A DNA stretch of 64,000 nt, from assembly GCF_014171595.1 (NCBI RefSeq), contig NZ_CP050451.1:2294001-2358000 (forward strand), given 5' to 3'. The notes beneath the pieces were generated by a model, which ran no database searches, was not told the DNA's origin, and saw only the letters and a list, made by a program, of their open reading frames with translations. The stretch's first letter is position 1. Every line of letters begins with the position of its first letter. Shown here one piece after another: positions 1-9,256 of this stretch. The stretch comes from Massilia sp. Se16.2.3. GTDB lineage: Bacteria; Pseudomonadota; Gammaproteobacteria; Burkholderiales; Burkholderiaceae_D. The position numbers and the translations under genes are program-made.

Positions 1-121
1 CGGGCAGGGCGCGGTGACCTGGATGCTCAAGAGCTGGAATCCCTTGTCGCACAGCGCCTACTGGCAGGATGTGCAGGTGCTCGAGGCGCTGGCGGCGATG
101 TTGCGGCGGATGGCGGAGTGA
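1..121 (+). CDS. 3' end of an unidentified gene (partial at window edge)
   Basis: An open frame runs in from the left edge and stops at a TGA at 119-121, giving about 39 residues ending MLRRMAE. The fragment is rich in Leu, Ala and Trp (motif AVTWMLKSWNP) and ends in a short amphipathic helix-like tail. Nothing in it identifies a family. It converges on the short-chain dehydrogenase encoded on the other strand. The codon pattern (G/C in third positions) matches neighbouring real genes, which is the main support for it being coding. Confidence 0.45.
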   Translation, partial: GQGAVTWMLKSWNPLSHSAYWQDVQVLEALAAMLRRMAE

Positions 122-160
122 GGAAGTGGACCGCGGAAACATTGTTGGCTGGACCCCACC

Positions 161-1195
161 CTACGGCCCCGCCTTGCGTGCCGCATCCTCGCGCTCCATG
201 CGTGCCCGCACGCCGCCGTCGACTCCGGTTCCGCCGGGCGTCGGCTGGTGGATGGCGTTGCTGCTGCTTGGGACCGGGCTGCCCAGTTCGAACTGCTCCC
301 TTGCGGGCGACGCCGGCCGAAATACGCTCGGTGATGTCCGGTGCGATGCGGTGGCCCCAGTAGGCGCTGCGTGCCTTCCAGCCGGCCGGGACTTCCTCGC
401 GCGGATAGACCGAGGCGCGCACGATGATGTCGACCACCTTGGCCGGATCGTCCATCAATGGCATGCGCGGCGCGTGGCCGCTGTAGTTGGAAGCGTGTTC
501 GAAAAAGGGCGTATCGGCCGCCCGGGGCAGCACGGTCGTGACGGCGATGCGGTCCTGGCCGGCCAGGCGCAGTTCCTCGCGCAGCGCCCGTCCCGGGGCC
601 AGCACCGCGGCCTTGGTCGAGGAGTAGGACGCGTGATAGGCCTGCGGTACCTCGCTTTCCACCGAGCCGATGTTCATCAGGACGCCGTGACCCTGCTGGC
701 GGAACTGGCGCAGCGCGACGTGGCTGCCGTAGATGACGCCCTTGAGGTTGACGTCGACGACGCGCGCGTGGTCTTCCATCGGAATCTTGTCGAATTCGCC
801 GATCGCGCCGACGCCCGCGTTGTTGATCCAGACGTCGATGCGGCCGAAGCGGCGCACCGTTTCCTCGGCCAGGCGGCGTAGGTCCTCGGGACGGGCGACG
901 TCGACCGTGACGACGAGCGCCGTGCCGCCGGCGGCCGTGACCTGGCCCGCGACTTCGTTCAACACCTCGGTGCGGCGCGCGGCCAGCACCACGTTGGCGT
1001 GCATCGCGCCCAGGCGCAGGGCGACGCCGCCGCGCCGAAACCGCTCGAGGCGCCCGTCACGACATAGGTCTTGCCGGCCACGGTGGCCGCTTCGTCGGCC
1101 GACAGCGTGCTGGCGCAGCCACCAAATAGAAGCGCCGGCAACAGGGCAAGGATGTACAGCAGCCGCCGCATGGCGGACTGGTCAGACACAGGCAT
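161..1195 (-). pseudogene. SDR-family oxidoreductase with lipoprotein signal peptide, two frameshifts
   Basis: Short-chain dehydrogenase/reductase expected to use NAD(P)H. The N-terminus MRRLLYILALLPALLFGGC is a lipoprotein signal with an LFGGC lipobox. The Rossmann motif TGASSGFG follows, then NNAG and the catalytic Ser/Tyr/Lys region (GSVES, YHASYSSTKAA). The deposited frame breaks near 1030, just after TGASSGFG, and again near 316 after ERISAGVAR. Reading the correct frames restores one protein that stops at the TAG at 163-161 inside a GTAGGGTGGGG repeat. The start at 1195 is chosen because GGAG lies 5-6 bases upstream; an alternative ATG is at 1171. A lipid-anchored SDR is odd because NAD(P)H is cytoplasmic. 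Substrate unknown. Confidence 0.75.
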
Positions 1196-1286
1196 AGGGA
1201 CTCCACGGGGGACAACGATGAGTCCATCTTAAGACGAATCTACCGACCGCCGCTGTCCGATACCGCCTGGCACGAAAGCGTTTGCC

Positions 1287-2306
1287 TCAGGCCCGTTGCA
1301 AGGTGAACAGCGGCCGGATATCGCCTGCCACCGTACCGCGCGCGTTGCGGATCTGCGGCTGGCGGAAGCGCTCCAGCGCCGCGCGGCGCGTGTCGTCGAG
1401 CAGGCCAAGCTGGTCGAGCACCTTGTAGGTGATGGTGTGCAGGCCGCGGTTGTTGCCGTCCATGACCTTGATGGCGATGCCGATCCCGGCCGAGCGGACG
1501 CCGATCGCCTGCACGGCGTCGGCGCCGATCTTGGCCACCCAGTCGCCGCCGCCCGCGCTCATCAGGATGAGGTCGCTGCGCTCGGTGCCGGAGACCATGT
1601 CGGGCCGCCCCGTCATGGCGTCGAACAGCGGTCCGAGTGCCGCACCCAGGCGCGGATCGCGGGCGCCCTGGCCGAGACGGGCATACAGGTGCGCCAGGCT
1701 CGCCAGCGGCAGCGCGTAGTTCGGCGCCGAGCAGCCGTCGATCCCCAGCGGCAGGCTGGCTTCGGGCTGGCCGACCGCGTCGGCCAGCGCGGCGCGGATG
1801 GCCCGCTGCAGGGGGTGCTGCGGGTCGACATAGCCTTCGAGCGGCGCGCCGTGCTGGCGGCACCAGCCGAGAAAGCCGCTGTGCTTGCCCGAGCAGTTGT
1901 GGTGCAGTGGGGTGAAGCGGGTGGCCGGTACGGGCAGCCCCATCGCGTCGTAGTAGAGCGGCGTGCCGCAGCCGCATTCGAGGTGGGCTTCGTCCACGCC
2001 GATCTTGTCGAGGATGGCGCGCACGCCCGCCAGGTGCTTTTCCTCGCCCGAGTGGCTGGCGCACAGCAGCGCCAGTTCGCCCTGTTCGAGGCCGAACTTC
2101 GCGGGGCCCTCGCCGGCCAGGAAGGGCAGGGCCTGGAAGGGCTTCAGGGCCGAACGGGTGAAAGTGGGGTAGTGCGGGTCGCCGGCCCAGGCCAGCAGCT
2201 TGCCGCTTGTATCGACGACGGCGATCGAGCCGGCATGGACGTTCTCGACGACATAGCCGGAGGAGGGGTAGCCACGGGTGGTGGCGACAAGGGGGACAGC
2301 CTGCAT
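1287..2306 (-). CDS. Asparaginase (thermolabile/bacterial type, PF06089-like)
   Basis: Predicted cytoplasmic L-asparaginase of the Rhizobium etli AnsA type, unrelated to the E. coli type I/II enzymes, hydrolysing asparagine to aspartate and ammonia. Family features include the early RSALKPFQALP segment, LALLCASHSGE, the HNCSGKHSGFL motif (about residue 135) and GIDGCSAPNYALPL. The 339-residue length is normal for the family. Start taken at 2306 (MQAVPLV) with GCGAGA upstream; an in-frame ATG at 2336 would add ten residues. It lies 86 bp downstream of the pirin gene on the same strand and may be co-transcribed with it. Ends at TGA 1289-1287. Confidence 0.85.
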   Translation of the reverse strand: MQAVPLVATTRGYPSSGYVVENVHAGSIAVVDTSGKLLAWAGDPHYPTFTRSALKPFQALPFLAGEGPAKFGLEQGELALLCASHSGEEKHLAGVRAILDKIGVDEAHLECGCGTPLYYDAMGLPVPATRFTPLHHNCSGKHSGFLGWCRQHGAPLEGYVDPQHPLQRAIRAALADAVGQPEASLPLGIDGCSAPNYALPLASLAHLYARLGQGARDPRLGAALGPLFDAMTGRPDMVSGTERSDLILMSAGGGDWVAKIGADAVQAIGVRSAGIGIAIKVMDGNNRGLHTITYKVLDQLGLLDDTRRAALERFRQPQIRNARGTVAGDIRPLFTLQRA

Positions 2307-2392
2307 GCTCGGTTCTCGCAAAAATGAATCGGTCATCAATGTAAACCAGGGCCGCGCCGCGCAGCGCACGCGCAGCCGGGCACTGGTGGAGA

Positions 2393-3268
2393 TTACATCG
2401 GCGGCCCGAAGCGACCAGCCTGATAGTCGCGGATCGCCTCTTCGATCTCGGCGCGCGAGTTCATCACGAATGGCCCATGCGAGACGAGCGGCGCGCCGAT
2501 CGGGTCGGCGTGGCCGAGCAGGACGAAGGTGTCGCTTGGCGCGTCCTCGGGCGCGGCGATGTCGAGCTCGTCGCCTTCGATGGCCATGTCGACCAGGTGG
2601 AAGGCACCGATGCGGTCGGCCGCCACGCCCACTTCGAGCGCGCCGCGCACCACGTACAGGAAGACGTTGCGGCGGGCCAGGATCGGCATGCGCAGGCGCC
2701 CGCCGGGGCGCAGGCTGACAGTGCTCATGAAGACCCCGGTGAGCGACTCTACCGGTCCCGTGCTGCCGGCGAACTCGCCGGCGACGAGATGTAGCGTGAC
2801 GCGTCCGCCGTCGAGCGCCAGCGCGGGGATGTCGCTTTGCTGCAGCCCCGTGTACTTCGGCGCCGTCATTTTGAGGTGCGGCGGCAGGTTGACCCACAGT
2901 TGCAGGATCTCGAGGCGGCCGCCGCGCTCGAGGAATTCCGGCGGCGACACTTCCGCGTGCACCAGGCCGCTGCCAGCCGTCATCCACTGCACCCCGCCGG
3001 CGCGGATGATGCTTTCGTGACCGGCGCTGTCCTTGTGCATCAGCATGCCGGCGAGGATGAAGGTGACGGTCTCGAAGCCGCGGTGCGGATGCGGGCCGAA
3101 AGGCAGGCCGCGGTTGTGCGGCGGATAGGTCTGGGGACCGTGGTGGTTCAGGAACAGGAAGGGATCGACCTGGTCCAGGTGCGCGCTGGGCAGCGGCCGC
3201 TGGGTGACCAGGTCGCCGATGTCGTCACGGTAGGCCGGGTGGACCCGGCGCACGCTCTTGATGCTCAT
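2393..3268 (-). CDS. Pirin family protein
   Basis: Bicupin of the pirin family, 291 residues, the usual length. The N-terminal cupin carries the metal-site signature FGPHPHRGFETVT (about residues 58-70) and later HxE-type residues (SGLVHAE), so iron binding and possible quercetinase-like activity are expected for the family; the real substrate is unknown. The C-terminal half contains the pirin C-domain (LLGHADPIGAPLVSHGPFVMNS). The start MSIKSVRRVHP at 3268 has AGAGG about 8 bases upstream. Upstream, divergently, lies the exported dipeptidase, leaving about 130 bp for two promoters. Confidence 0.9.
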   Translation of the reverse strand: MSIKSVRRVHPAYRDDIGDLVTQRPLPSAHLDQVDPFLFLNHHGPQTYPPHNRGLPFGPHPHRGFETVTFILAGMLMHKDSAGHESIIRAGGVQWMTAGSGLVHAEVSPPEFLERGGRLEILQLWVNLPPHLKMTAPKYTGLQQSDIPALALDGGRVTLHLVAGEFAGSTGPVESLTGVFMSTVSLRPGGRLRMPILARRNVFLYVVRGALEVGVAADRIGAFHLVDMAIEGDELDIAAPEDAPSDTFVLLGHADPIGAPLVSHGPFVMNSRAEIEEAIRDYQAGRFGPPM

Positions 3269-3400
3269 CTCATGCCTCTTTATACGATGCGTTGTGACTA
3301 CGATACCGGATTTTGCTGTACCGATCCGGGGTGCACGCGCGTGCCCGTGCGGCCGATGTCCCTGTGCTAGACTCGTTGCAAAATTGCAATGGAGACAGAC

Positions 3401-4974
3401 ATGAAGACACGCATTCTCGCCGGCCTGCTGCTGGCCGCCAGTGCGCAGGCTTGCGCCAATGCCGCCCCCGCACAGGACAAACCCGCGCCCGCCGCGCACA
3501 CGGGCAAGCACACGGGCGGGCAAACGGCGGTGCCCAGCGCCGCCGCGGTCAAGGCGGCCAAGTACGCCGTCACGACCTACCGCAACCGCGTCGTCGAGAC
3601 CCTGGCCCGGCTGGTCAGCCACAACACGGTGGCCGACCCCAACCTGCCCTCGGACCGCAATCCCGTGCACATCGCCTTCAAGAACACCCTGAAAAGCGAG
3701 GCAGAGCGTCTCGGTTTCGACTTCGCCGACCATGGCTGGGTGGTGATCGTCGGCATGGGGCAGGGCAGCGAGCGCGTCGGCATCGTCACCCATGGCGACG
3801 TACAGCCGGTCGACCCAAGCAAGTGGAAGAAGTCGCCGTTTGTCCTGGACCAGGCCAGCGAACCGGGCAAGCTGCTCGCGCGCGGCGCCGAGGACGACAA
3901 GGGGCCGATCGCCACCGCCCTGTATGCGATGAAGGCGCTGAAGGACCAGCAGCTGCCCCTGTCGAAGCGCATCGAGCTGTATGTGTACATGGGCGAGGAA
4001 TCGAACTGGGAGCCGCTGGTCGAGTTCCTCAAGACCCACGAGCCGCCGCAGATGAACATCACGCTCGACGCCGAATACCCGGCGGTGGTGGCCGAGAAGG
4101 CGTCCGGCACCATCGCCGTGACGATTCCGAAGACCGGGGCGCAGGCCGCGCCCGCGGGCGAGCCGAGCATCGCCGCCTTCGCGGGCGGTTTCTTCGGCTC
4201 GCAGATCCCGGAAGACGCCAGCGCGACGATCGCCAACGCCACGCCGGCATTGGAAGCGCAGATCCGTGCGCGCGGCGCGAAGCAGGACGGCATGCGCTAT
4301 GCATTCGTCTGGCGAGGCAGCGAGCTGCAGGTGACGGCGCACGGCGTGTGTCCGCCCATTCGTCGAAACCCGAGGACGGCGTGAACGCGGTGGCGATGCT
4401 GGCCGATGCGCTGGCCGTGCGGCCATGGGCGAACACCACGGCCGGCGGCGTCGTCAACTTCCTCAACGAGCTGCTGGGAACAGGCCTGTACGGCGAGAAG
4501 TTCGGCAGCATCGCCTACCGCGACGGCTTCATGGGACCGATGACCGTGGCACCGACCGTGATCCGCCAGAAGGACGACGGCATCGAGGTCTCCGTCAACC
4601 TGCGTCGCCCGCAGGGCAAGAGCGCCCAGCAGCTGACGAACGAAGTCAATGCGGCGCTGGCGGGGTGGCAGGAGCGTAACCTGCCGCTGGCGAACATCTC
4701 GGTGCGTACCGGCGAGCCCTGGCTGCGCCGCGATGCGCCGCAGGTGCCGGTGCTGATGAACGTGTTTTCCTACTTCACGGGCGTGAAGGATCCGAAGCCG
4801 GTGGCGATTGGCGGCGGCACCAATTCGCGCCTGTTCCCGAATGCGGTGAGCTTCGGTCCCGGCATGCCGGGGGAGGTGTACACGGGCCACTCCGAACACG
4901 AGTTCATCACCCTCAAGCAGCTGCTGCTGAACCTGCAGATGTACACGGCGGTGCTGGCCGAACTGGCGAAATAG
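3401..4974 (+). pseudogene. Exported M20 family dipeptidase, one frameshift
   Basis: Zinc metallopeptidase of clan MH, family M20 (PepV/Sapep-like). Begins with a Sec signal peptide (MKTRILAGLLLAASAQACA) and a Pro/His linker, so it is probably periplasmic. Metal and catalytic motifs are in order: THGDVQPVD (about residue 130), RGAEDDKGP, GEESNWEP, and a late GHSEHEF. The reading frame breaks near 4346 in GTGTG; the frame before gives ELQVTAHGV and the frame after resumes with SAHSSKPEDGVNAVAML, the expected continuation. Start at 3401 has GGAGA six bases upstream; an in-frame ATG at 3389 lacks this. The indel may be a sequencing error. Divergent from the pirin gene. Confidence 0.82.
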
Positions 4975-5037
4975 GCGCTGGCGCGGGCGTGCAAGGCACG
5001 CTCCTGCCCATCGTGTCGCGGCATCATGCCGCCGCGC

Positions 5038-5559
5038 TCAATGCCCTTGTTGAGCGCCGAGCGCGTTGCGCAGACTCTCCGTGTTCGACTTGATGGTCTC
5101 GATGCCGCGCCGTTCGGCGGCGGCGCCTGCGGCCGGGTCCCGGCTTTCCTGCGCCAGCGCCAGTGCGCCCATGGCGATTTGGCTGTCGATAAGCGCTGCC
5201 ATGTTCGCGCATATGAATTTGGCGGCGTCGGGCTTGAGCGTGGCCCAGGTGCCGGTGGTGCGCTTTCGAACCTGCGCGGGAACCCGGCCGGCTTCGACCT
5301 CCTGAATGGCGGCCAGAAGCGGCGCGGCGCCGGTAGCATCCAGGTTCGCGGTCTGCGCCTGGTAGTAGCCGAGGACCTGAAGCTTGAGCTGTTCCAGCTT
5401 CGGCGCGGTGGCCGCCTTGCTGCTCGGGCAGCGCTCGGCCATCGCGACATGGTGGAAATACTGTTCGGCTGAAGGCAGAGTGGACGTCGATGCGGCGCTG
5501 GCCTGGGCACTGCAGGCGACCGCGAGCGCGGCGACGGAAATGAATTTGCTGGGAGACAT
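5038..5559 (-). CDS. Small exported protein of unknown function
   Basis: A 173-residue protein starting with a clear Sec signal peptide (MSPSKFISVAALAVACSAQASA). The mature part is mostly helical, Ala/Gln/Glu-rich, with two cysteines (in MAERCPSS and FICANM) that could form a disulfide in the periplasm. No family was recognised. GGAAG lies about 8 bases before the ATG, supporting the start. It converges with the M20 dipeptidase (stop 4974), and the two stops are 63 bp apart with no obvious terminator. Upstream is the long AT-richer region before the gal operon. Confidence 0.7.
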   Translation of the reverse strand: MSPSKFISVAALAVACSAQASAASTSTLPSAEQYFHHVAMAERCPSSKAATAPKLEQLKLQVLGYYQAQTANLDATGAAPLLAAIQEVEAGRVPAQVRKRTTGTWATLKPDAAKFICANMAALIDSQIAMGALALAQESRDPAAGAAAERRGIETIKSNTESLRNALGAQQGH

Positions 5560-5986
5560 GAGGCTTCCATGAGAGGTGAGTTTCGTAATGGAAATTATAT
5601 GTCAAGCTGAGTGACGTGAGGTGCCAGGCCAGGCCGCGGGGAACGCGAGAATGGCCGGTGCAACACTGTTTTGCTACCGCAGAGTTTGTCAGGGTTTTTC
5701 TCGCCAAAATGTGTCAATAATTCTATTCGTTTTGTAGGCTTAGGACTACAAAACTCATCCGCGTAGCAAAAGTCAGCAGCGGAAGTGACCAGTTCTCATA
5801 GGAGAGACGCTACCACCCCCCTTGCTTGCTGAGATCAGCCCGGCATGGGTCATTAACTGTTGGAAAAAACATACGTTCTAGTCGGAAAATGTGGTGGAAA
5901 CGCCATGTTAGGATCGGTTCCTAGTCGCGATCGCCGGGCATTTTTTGCCTGCGCTCGTTTGTTACCTGCCGACATTTAGCGATGCC
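5560..5986. other. 427-bp intergenic region upstream of the gal operon
   Basis: No convincing gene in either strand. The region is more AT-rich than its neighbours, especially 5700-5900, as expected for promoters of galT on + and the small exported protein on -. It contains a 9-bp perfect inverted repeat (5729-5754, listed separately). No sigma-70 promoter could be assigned with confidence. Confidence 0.6.
5729..5754. promoter_or_regulatory. Inverted repeat, candidate operator upstream of galT
   Basis: Perfect 9-bp arms GTTTTGTAG (5729-5737) and CTACAAAAC (5746-5754) with an 8-bp spacer, about 230 bp upstream of galT. Symmetry and AT-rich arms suit a dimeric repressor site, but no regulator gene is adjacent and function is inferred only. 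Confidence 0.35.
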
Positions 5987-7081
5987 ATGCACAGCAAAGA
6001 ACTGAAGAAGCCGGACGGACGAAACCTCACTCTCTACAGCAATCGGCCGATCCCGGACGGGCTCATTGCGCCCAGCCCCTTTCCCGACCCGATGCACGCC
6101 AACCCGCACCTGCGCTGGCATCCGCTGCGCGGCGAGTGGGTCACCTATGCCGGGTTCCGACAGAACCGCACCTTCCAGCCGCCACCCCAGTACAACCCGC
6201 TGGCGGTGACGACCGACCCGAGTAATCCCACCGAACTGCCGCAGGGCGATTACGAAATCGCGGTGTTCGACAACCGCTTTCCTTCGCTCGCGCTCGAATC
6301 GCACGACCCGCCGGCGCTGACGGTGCCGACGGCGCCCGCCAACGGCCATTGCGAGGTGGTGGTGTTTACCCAGGACCCGAACGCGGCGCTGGTGCACCTG
6401 CCGCTGTCGCGCATCGAACTCCTGTTCCAGGTCTGGGGCGACCGCACCCAGCGTATCGGCGCCCAGCCGCACATCCAGTACGTGCTGCCTTTCGAAAACC
6501 GCGGCAGCGAGGTCGGCGTGACGCTGCACCATCCGCACGGCCAGATCTATTCCTATCCCTTCGTGCCGCAGGTGCCGGCGCGCATGCTGGAACAGGAGCG
6601 CCTGCACTACGCCGAGCACGGCAGCAACCTGCTGTGCGACATGGCGAAGCGCGAAGCCGAGGACGGACGCCGCGTGCTCTACCAGGACGAGCATGCGATT
6701 GCCTTCGTGCCCGCCTGCGCACGCTATCCCTACGAGGTGTGGGTGATGCCCACCAGCCCATGCAAGGACTTTGCCGCGCTCACGCCGCCAGTGCGCACCA
6801 GCCTGGCCCGCGCATTGAAGACCGTGCTGCTCAAGTACGAGACCATGTGGAACCGGCCTTTCCCCTACCTGATGGCCTGGTACCAGGCGCCCACCGACGG
6901 TGCCGACCATCCGGAAACCCAGCTGCACGCCCAGTTCTATCCGCCTTACCGTTCGCGCGATCGCCTGAAATACCTGGCCGGCACCGAGCTCGGCGCCGGC
7001 ATGTTCGCGATGGACGTGCTGCCCGAGAACACCGCGGCCGAGCTGCAGGCAGTCGCCGTGTCGCTGGAGGAGGGCGCATGA
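5987..7081 (+). CDS. galT: Galactose-1-phosphate uridylyltransferase
   Basis: Leloir pathway enzyme that exchanges UMP between UDP-glucose and galactose-1-phosphate. 364 residues, close to the 348 of E. coli GalT. The active-site signature HPHGQIYSYPF is at about residues 182-192, where the second histidine of HPH forms the uridylyl intermediate. Other family segments are RWHPLRGEWV, FDNRFPS, and the C-terminal ETQLHAQFYPP. The CxxC zinc site of the E. coli enzyme is absent. Start at ATG 5987 is chosen by homology; no strong ribosome site is visible. First gene of an operon: its TGA overlaps the ATG of the next gene (ATGA, 7078-7081). Confidence 0.92.
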   Translation: MHSKELKKPDGRNLTLYSNRPIPDGLIAPSPFPDPMHANPHLRWHPLRGEWVTYAGFRQNRTFQPPPQYNPLAVTTDPSNPTELPQGDYEIAVFDNRFPSLALESHDPPALTVPTAPANGHCEVVVFTQDPNAALVHLPLSRIELLFQVWGDRTQRIGAQPHIQYVLPFENRGSEVGVTLHHPHGQIYSYPFVPQVPARMLEQERLHYAEHGSNLLCDMAKREAEDGRRVLYQDEHAIAFVPACARYPYEVWVMPTSPCKDFAALTPPVRTSLARALKTVLLKYETMWNRPFPYLMAWYQAPTDGADHPETQLHAQFYPPYRSRDRLKYLAGTELGAGMFAMDVLPENTAAELQAVAVSLEEGA

Positions 7082-8176
7082 GCAGAGTCGAGCGCGCCGC
7101 CGAGGTCGAAGCCAAGCTTGCGCTGGTACGCGCCTGCCTGGACAAGGCCGGGGCCGCCGCCATCCGCCTGCGCGGGATCGACTGGTTTGCCTGGATCACC
7201 GCCGGCGGCTCCAGCGCCGTGCTGCAGACGGCGGAAAGCGGCGTGGCCGAGGTGCTGGTCACGCGCGACGAAGCCGTGGTGCTGACCGACGAGATCGAAG
7301 CCGCGCGCCTGCGCGAAGAGGGAGATTCCGGCCGGCTTCACCTTCCACATCGCGCCCCGGGCCCAGACCGAGTTGCATGCGCGCTATGTGCTGGGCCTGG
7401 CGGGTGATGGCACCGTGCTGTCGGACCGTCCCCAGAACGGCGAGCAGCCGCTGCCGAACCCGCTGCGCCAGCGCCGCATGGTGCTGGGCGAGGCCGAGCA
7501 GGCGCGCTACCGTTTGCTCGGGCGCGAGGCGGCCGAGGCGATGACGGAAACCCTGCGTGCGGCCAGGCCCGAGTGGACCGAATGGCAGCTGGCCGGGGCG
7601 GGTGCGGCGGCGCTGTGGCGGCGCGGCATCCATCCGGCCCCGGTGATGGCGGCCGGGGCGCGGCGCCTGCCTTTGTTCCGTCATCCGACGCCGTCGCACG
7701 AGCCGCTCGGCGCGCGCGCCATGCTGGTGTTCTGCGCGCGCCGCCACGGCCTGTACGCGAACCTGACGCGCTTCGTCAGTTTCGGCGGCGAGGGCAGTGC
7801 GCCGCAGGAGCAGTCCATGTTGATGGAAATCGAGGCCACCGGCCTGGCCGCGGTCACACCGGGCAAGTCGCTTTCGGCGGTGTACCACGCGTTCGACGCC
7901 GCCTACCGCCATGCCGACCGCGAGAAGGCGATCGACGAGCACCACCAGGGCGGCATCACCGGCTACCTGGCGCGCGAGATCGTCGCCACGCCCAGCACGG
8001 CCGCCAGCCTGGAACCCGGCATGGCATTCGCATTCAACCCCAGCCTTGCGGGACTGAAGATCGAGGACACCTTCCTCCTCGGCCCGCAGGGACTGGACAA
8101 CCTGACCCTGGATCCGCAGTGGCCTGCCGTGAACGTGCATGGCCGCCAGCGGCCGCTTTGGCTGGAGACAAGCTGA
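7078..8176 (+). pseudogene. M24 metallopeptidase-like protein in the gal operon, one frameshift
   Basis: Resembles Xaa-Pro aminopeptidase/creatinase-fold (M24) proteins: an N-terminal creatinase-like domain (VEAKLALVRACLDK, GIDWFAWITAGGSSAVL) and a C-terminal pita-bread domain with EQARYRLLGREAAEAM, HQGGITGYLAREI and a final KIEDTFLL. The normal first metal aspartate regions are altered (FCARRHGLYANLTRFV instead of a D...D pair), so catalysis is doubtful. The frame breaks near 7320; afterwards EIPAGFTFHIAP continues the expected sequence. Overlaps galT by ATGA and galK by ATGA (8174-8178), so it is translationally coupled between two Leloir genes. Its role in galactose use is unknown. Confidence 0.7.
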
Positions 8177-9246
8177 TGGTGACGACCGATTCCTTCTTCG
8201 GCGGGCCGCCCGAGGTCCATGCATCCGCCCCCGGGCGCGTGAACCTGCTGGGCGAGCACACGGACTACAACGACGGCTTCATGCTGCCGGTGGCCACGCC
8301 CCAGCGCACGACGGTGGCGCTGGCCCGGAGCAACGACGATCATTTCTATTTCTATTCGAGCACGCTCGACGCGAACGTCACCTTCGCGCCGAACGGCAGC
8401 GCCCCCGCCGGTTTCGGCAGCTATATCGAGGGCTGCATCCGCCTGGTCGAGGCCGAGGGCGTGCAGGTGCCGCCGCTGCGGGTCTGGGTGTCGACCGACG
8501 TGCCGGTCGGTTCGGGCCTGTCCTCGAGCGCGGCGCTGGAGGTGGCAATGCTGCGCGGCCTGCGCCAGCTGCTCGGCTTCGAACTCGACGACGTCAAGCT
8601 CGCGCGCCTGGCCCAGCGTGCCGAGATCGAATACGCGCGGGTCAACTGCGGCATCATGGACCAGATGGCCTCGAGCCTGGCCGACGAGTCGAACATGCTG
8701 TTCATCGACGCCCGCACGCTCGAGCACCGGCTGGCGCCGCTGCCGGAAGGCACCGAGATCATCGTCATCGACTCGGGCGTGGCGCGCAAGCTGGCCGGCA
8801 GCAAGTACAACGAACGGCGCGCCGAGTGCGGGAAGCCTCGCGCAAGCTCGGTGAAGGCGCTGCGCGACGTGCAGGACCCGGAGGCCGTGGAAGCGCTGCC
8901 CGAGCCGCAGCGCCGTCGCGCACGCCACGTGGTACGCGAAAACCTGCGCGTGCTGGAAGCGGCCGAAGGCGTGTCGGCCGAGCGCTTCGGCGAGCTGATG
9001 AACGCATCGCACTACAGCCTGCGCGACGATTACGAAGTCTCGATCCCCGAGCTCGACGTGCTGTGCGAGCTGTTGCGGGCGCAGGAAGGCGTGCTCGGTG
9101 CGCGCCTGACCGGTGCCGGCTTCGGCGGCGCCTGCGTTGCACTGTGCCGCGCAGGCCATGCGCAGCAGGCCGCAGCGGCCGCCCTTGCCGCTTACAACCG
9201 GGACGGCCGCCAGGGCCGCATCCTGATTCCCGTTCCGACTGAATGA
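8176..9246 (+). CDS. galK: Galactokinase
   Basis: GHMP-family kinase that phosphorylates galactose with ATP in the cytoplasm. 356 residues. The galactokinase signature GRVNLLGEHTDYNDGFMLP covers about residues 20-38, the ATP-binding GHMP motif PVGSGLSSSAA about 110-120, and the C-terminal GAGFGGACVAL motif is intact. Residues 219-225 (GKPRASS, around 8830-8850) are foreign to the family; the next frame there reads EEASRKLG-like sequence, so two nearby compensating indels have scrambled about seven codons. The overall frame survives. ATG overlaps the preceding stop (ATGA) and the GH2 gene follows after 10 bp. Confidence 0.92.
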   Translation: MVTTDSFFGGPPEVHASAPGRVNLLGEHTDYNDGFMLPVATPQRTTVALARSNDDHFYFYSSTLDANVTFAPNGSAPAGFGSYIEGCIRLVEAEGVQVPPLRVWVSTDVPVGSGLSSSAALEVAMLRGLRQLLGFELDDVKLARLAQRAEIEYARVNCGIMDQMASSLADESNMLFIDARTLEHRLAPLPEGTEIIVIDSGVARKLAGSKYNERRAECGKPRASSVKALRDVQDPEAVEALPEPQRRRARHVVRENLRVLEAAEGVSAERFGELMNASHYSLRDDYEVSIPELDVLCELLRAQEGVLGARLTGAGFGGACVALCRAGHAQQAAAAALAAYNRDGRQGRILIPVPTE

Positions 9247-9256
9247 AAGGATAATA

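Noticed and set aside
3269..4426. Long N-terminal extension of the pirin frame
   Set aside because: The pirin homology starts at MSIKSVRRVHP with a good ribosome site; upstream residues are antisense to the dipeptidase.
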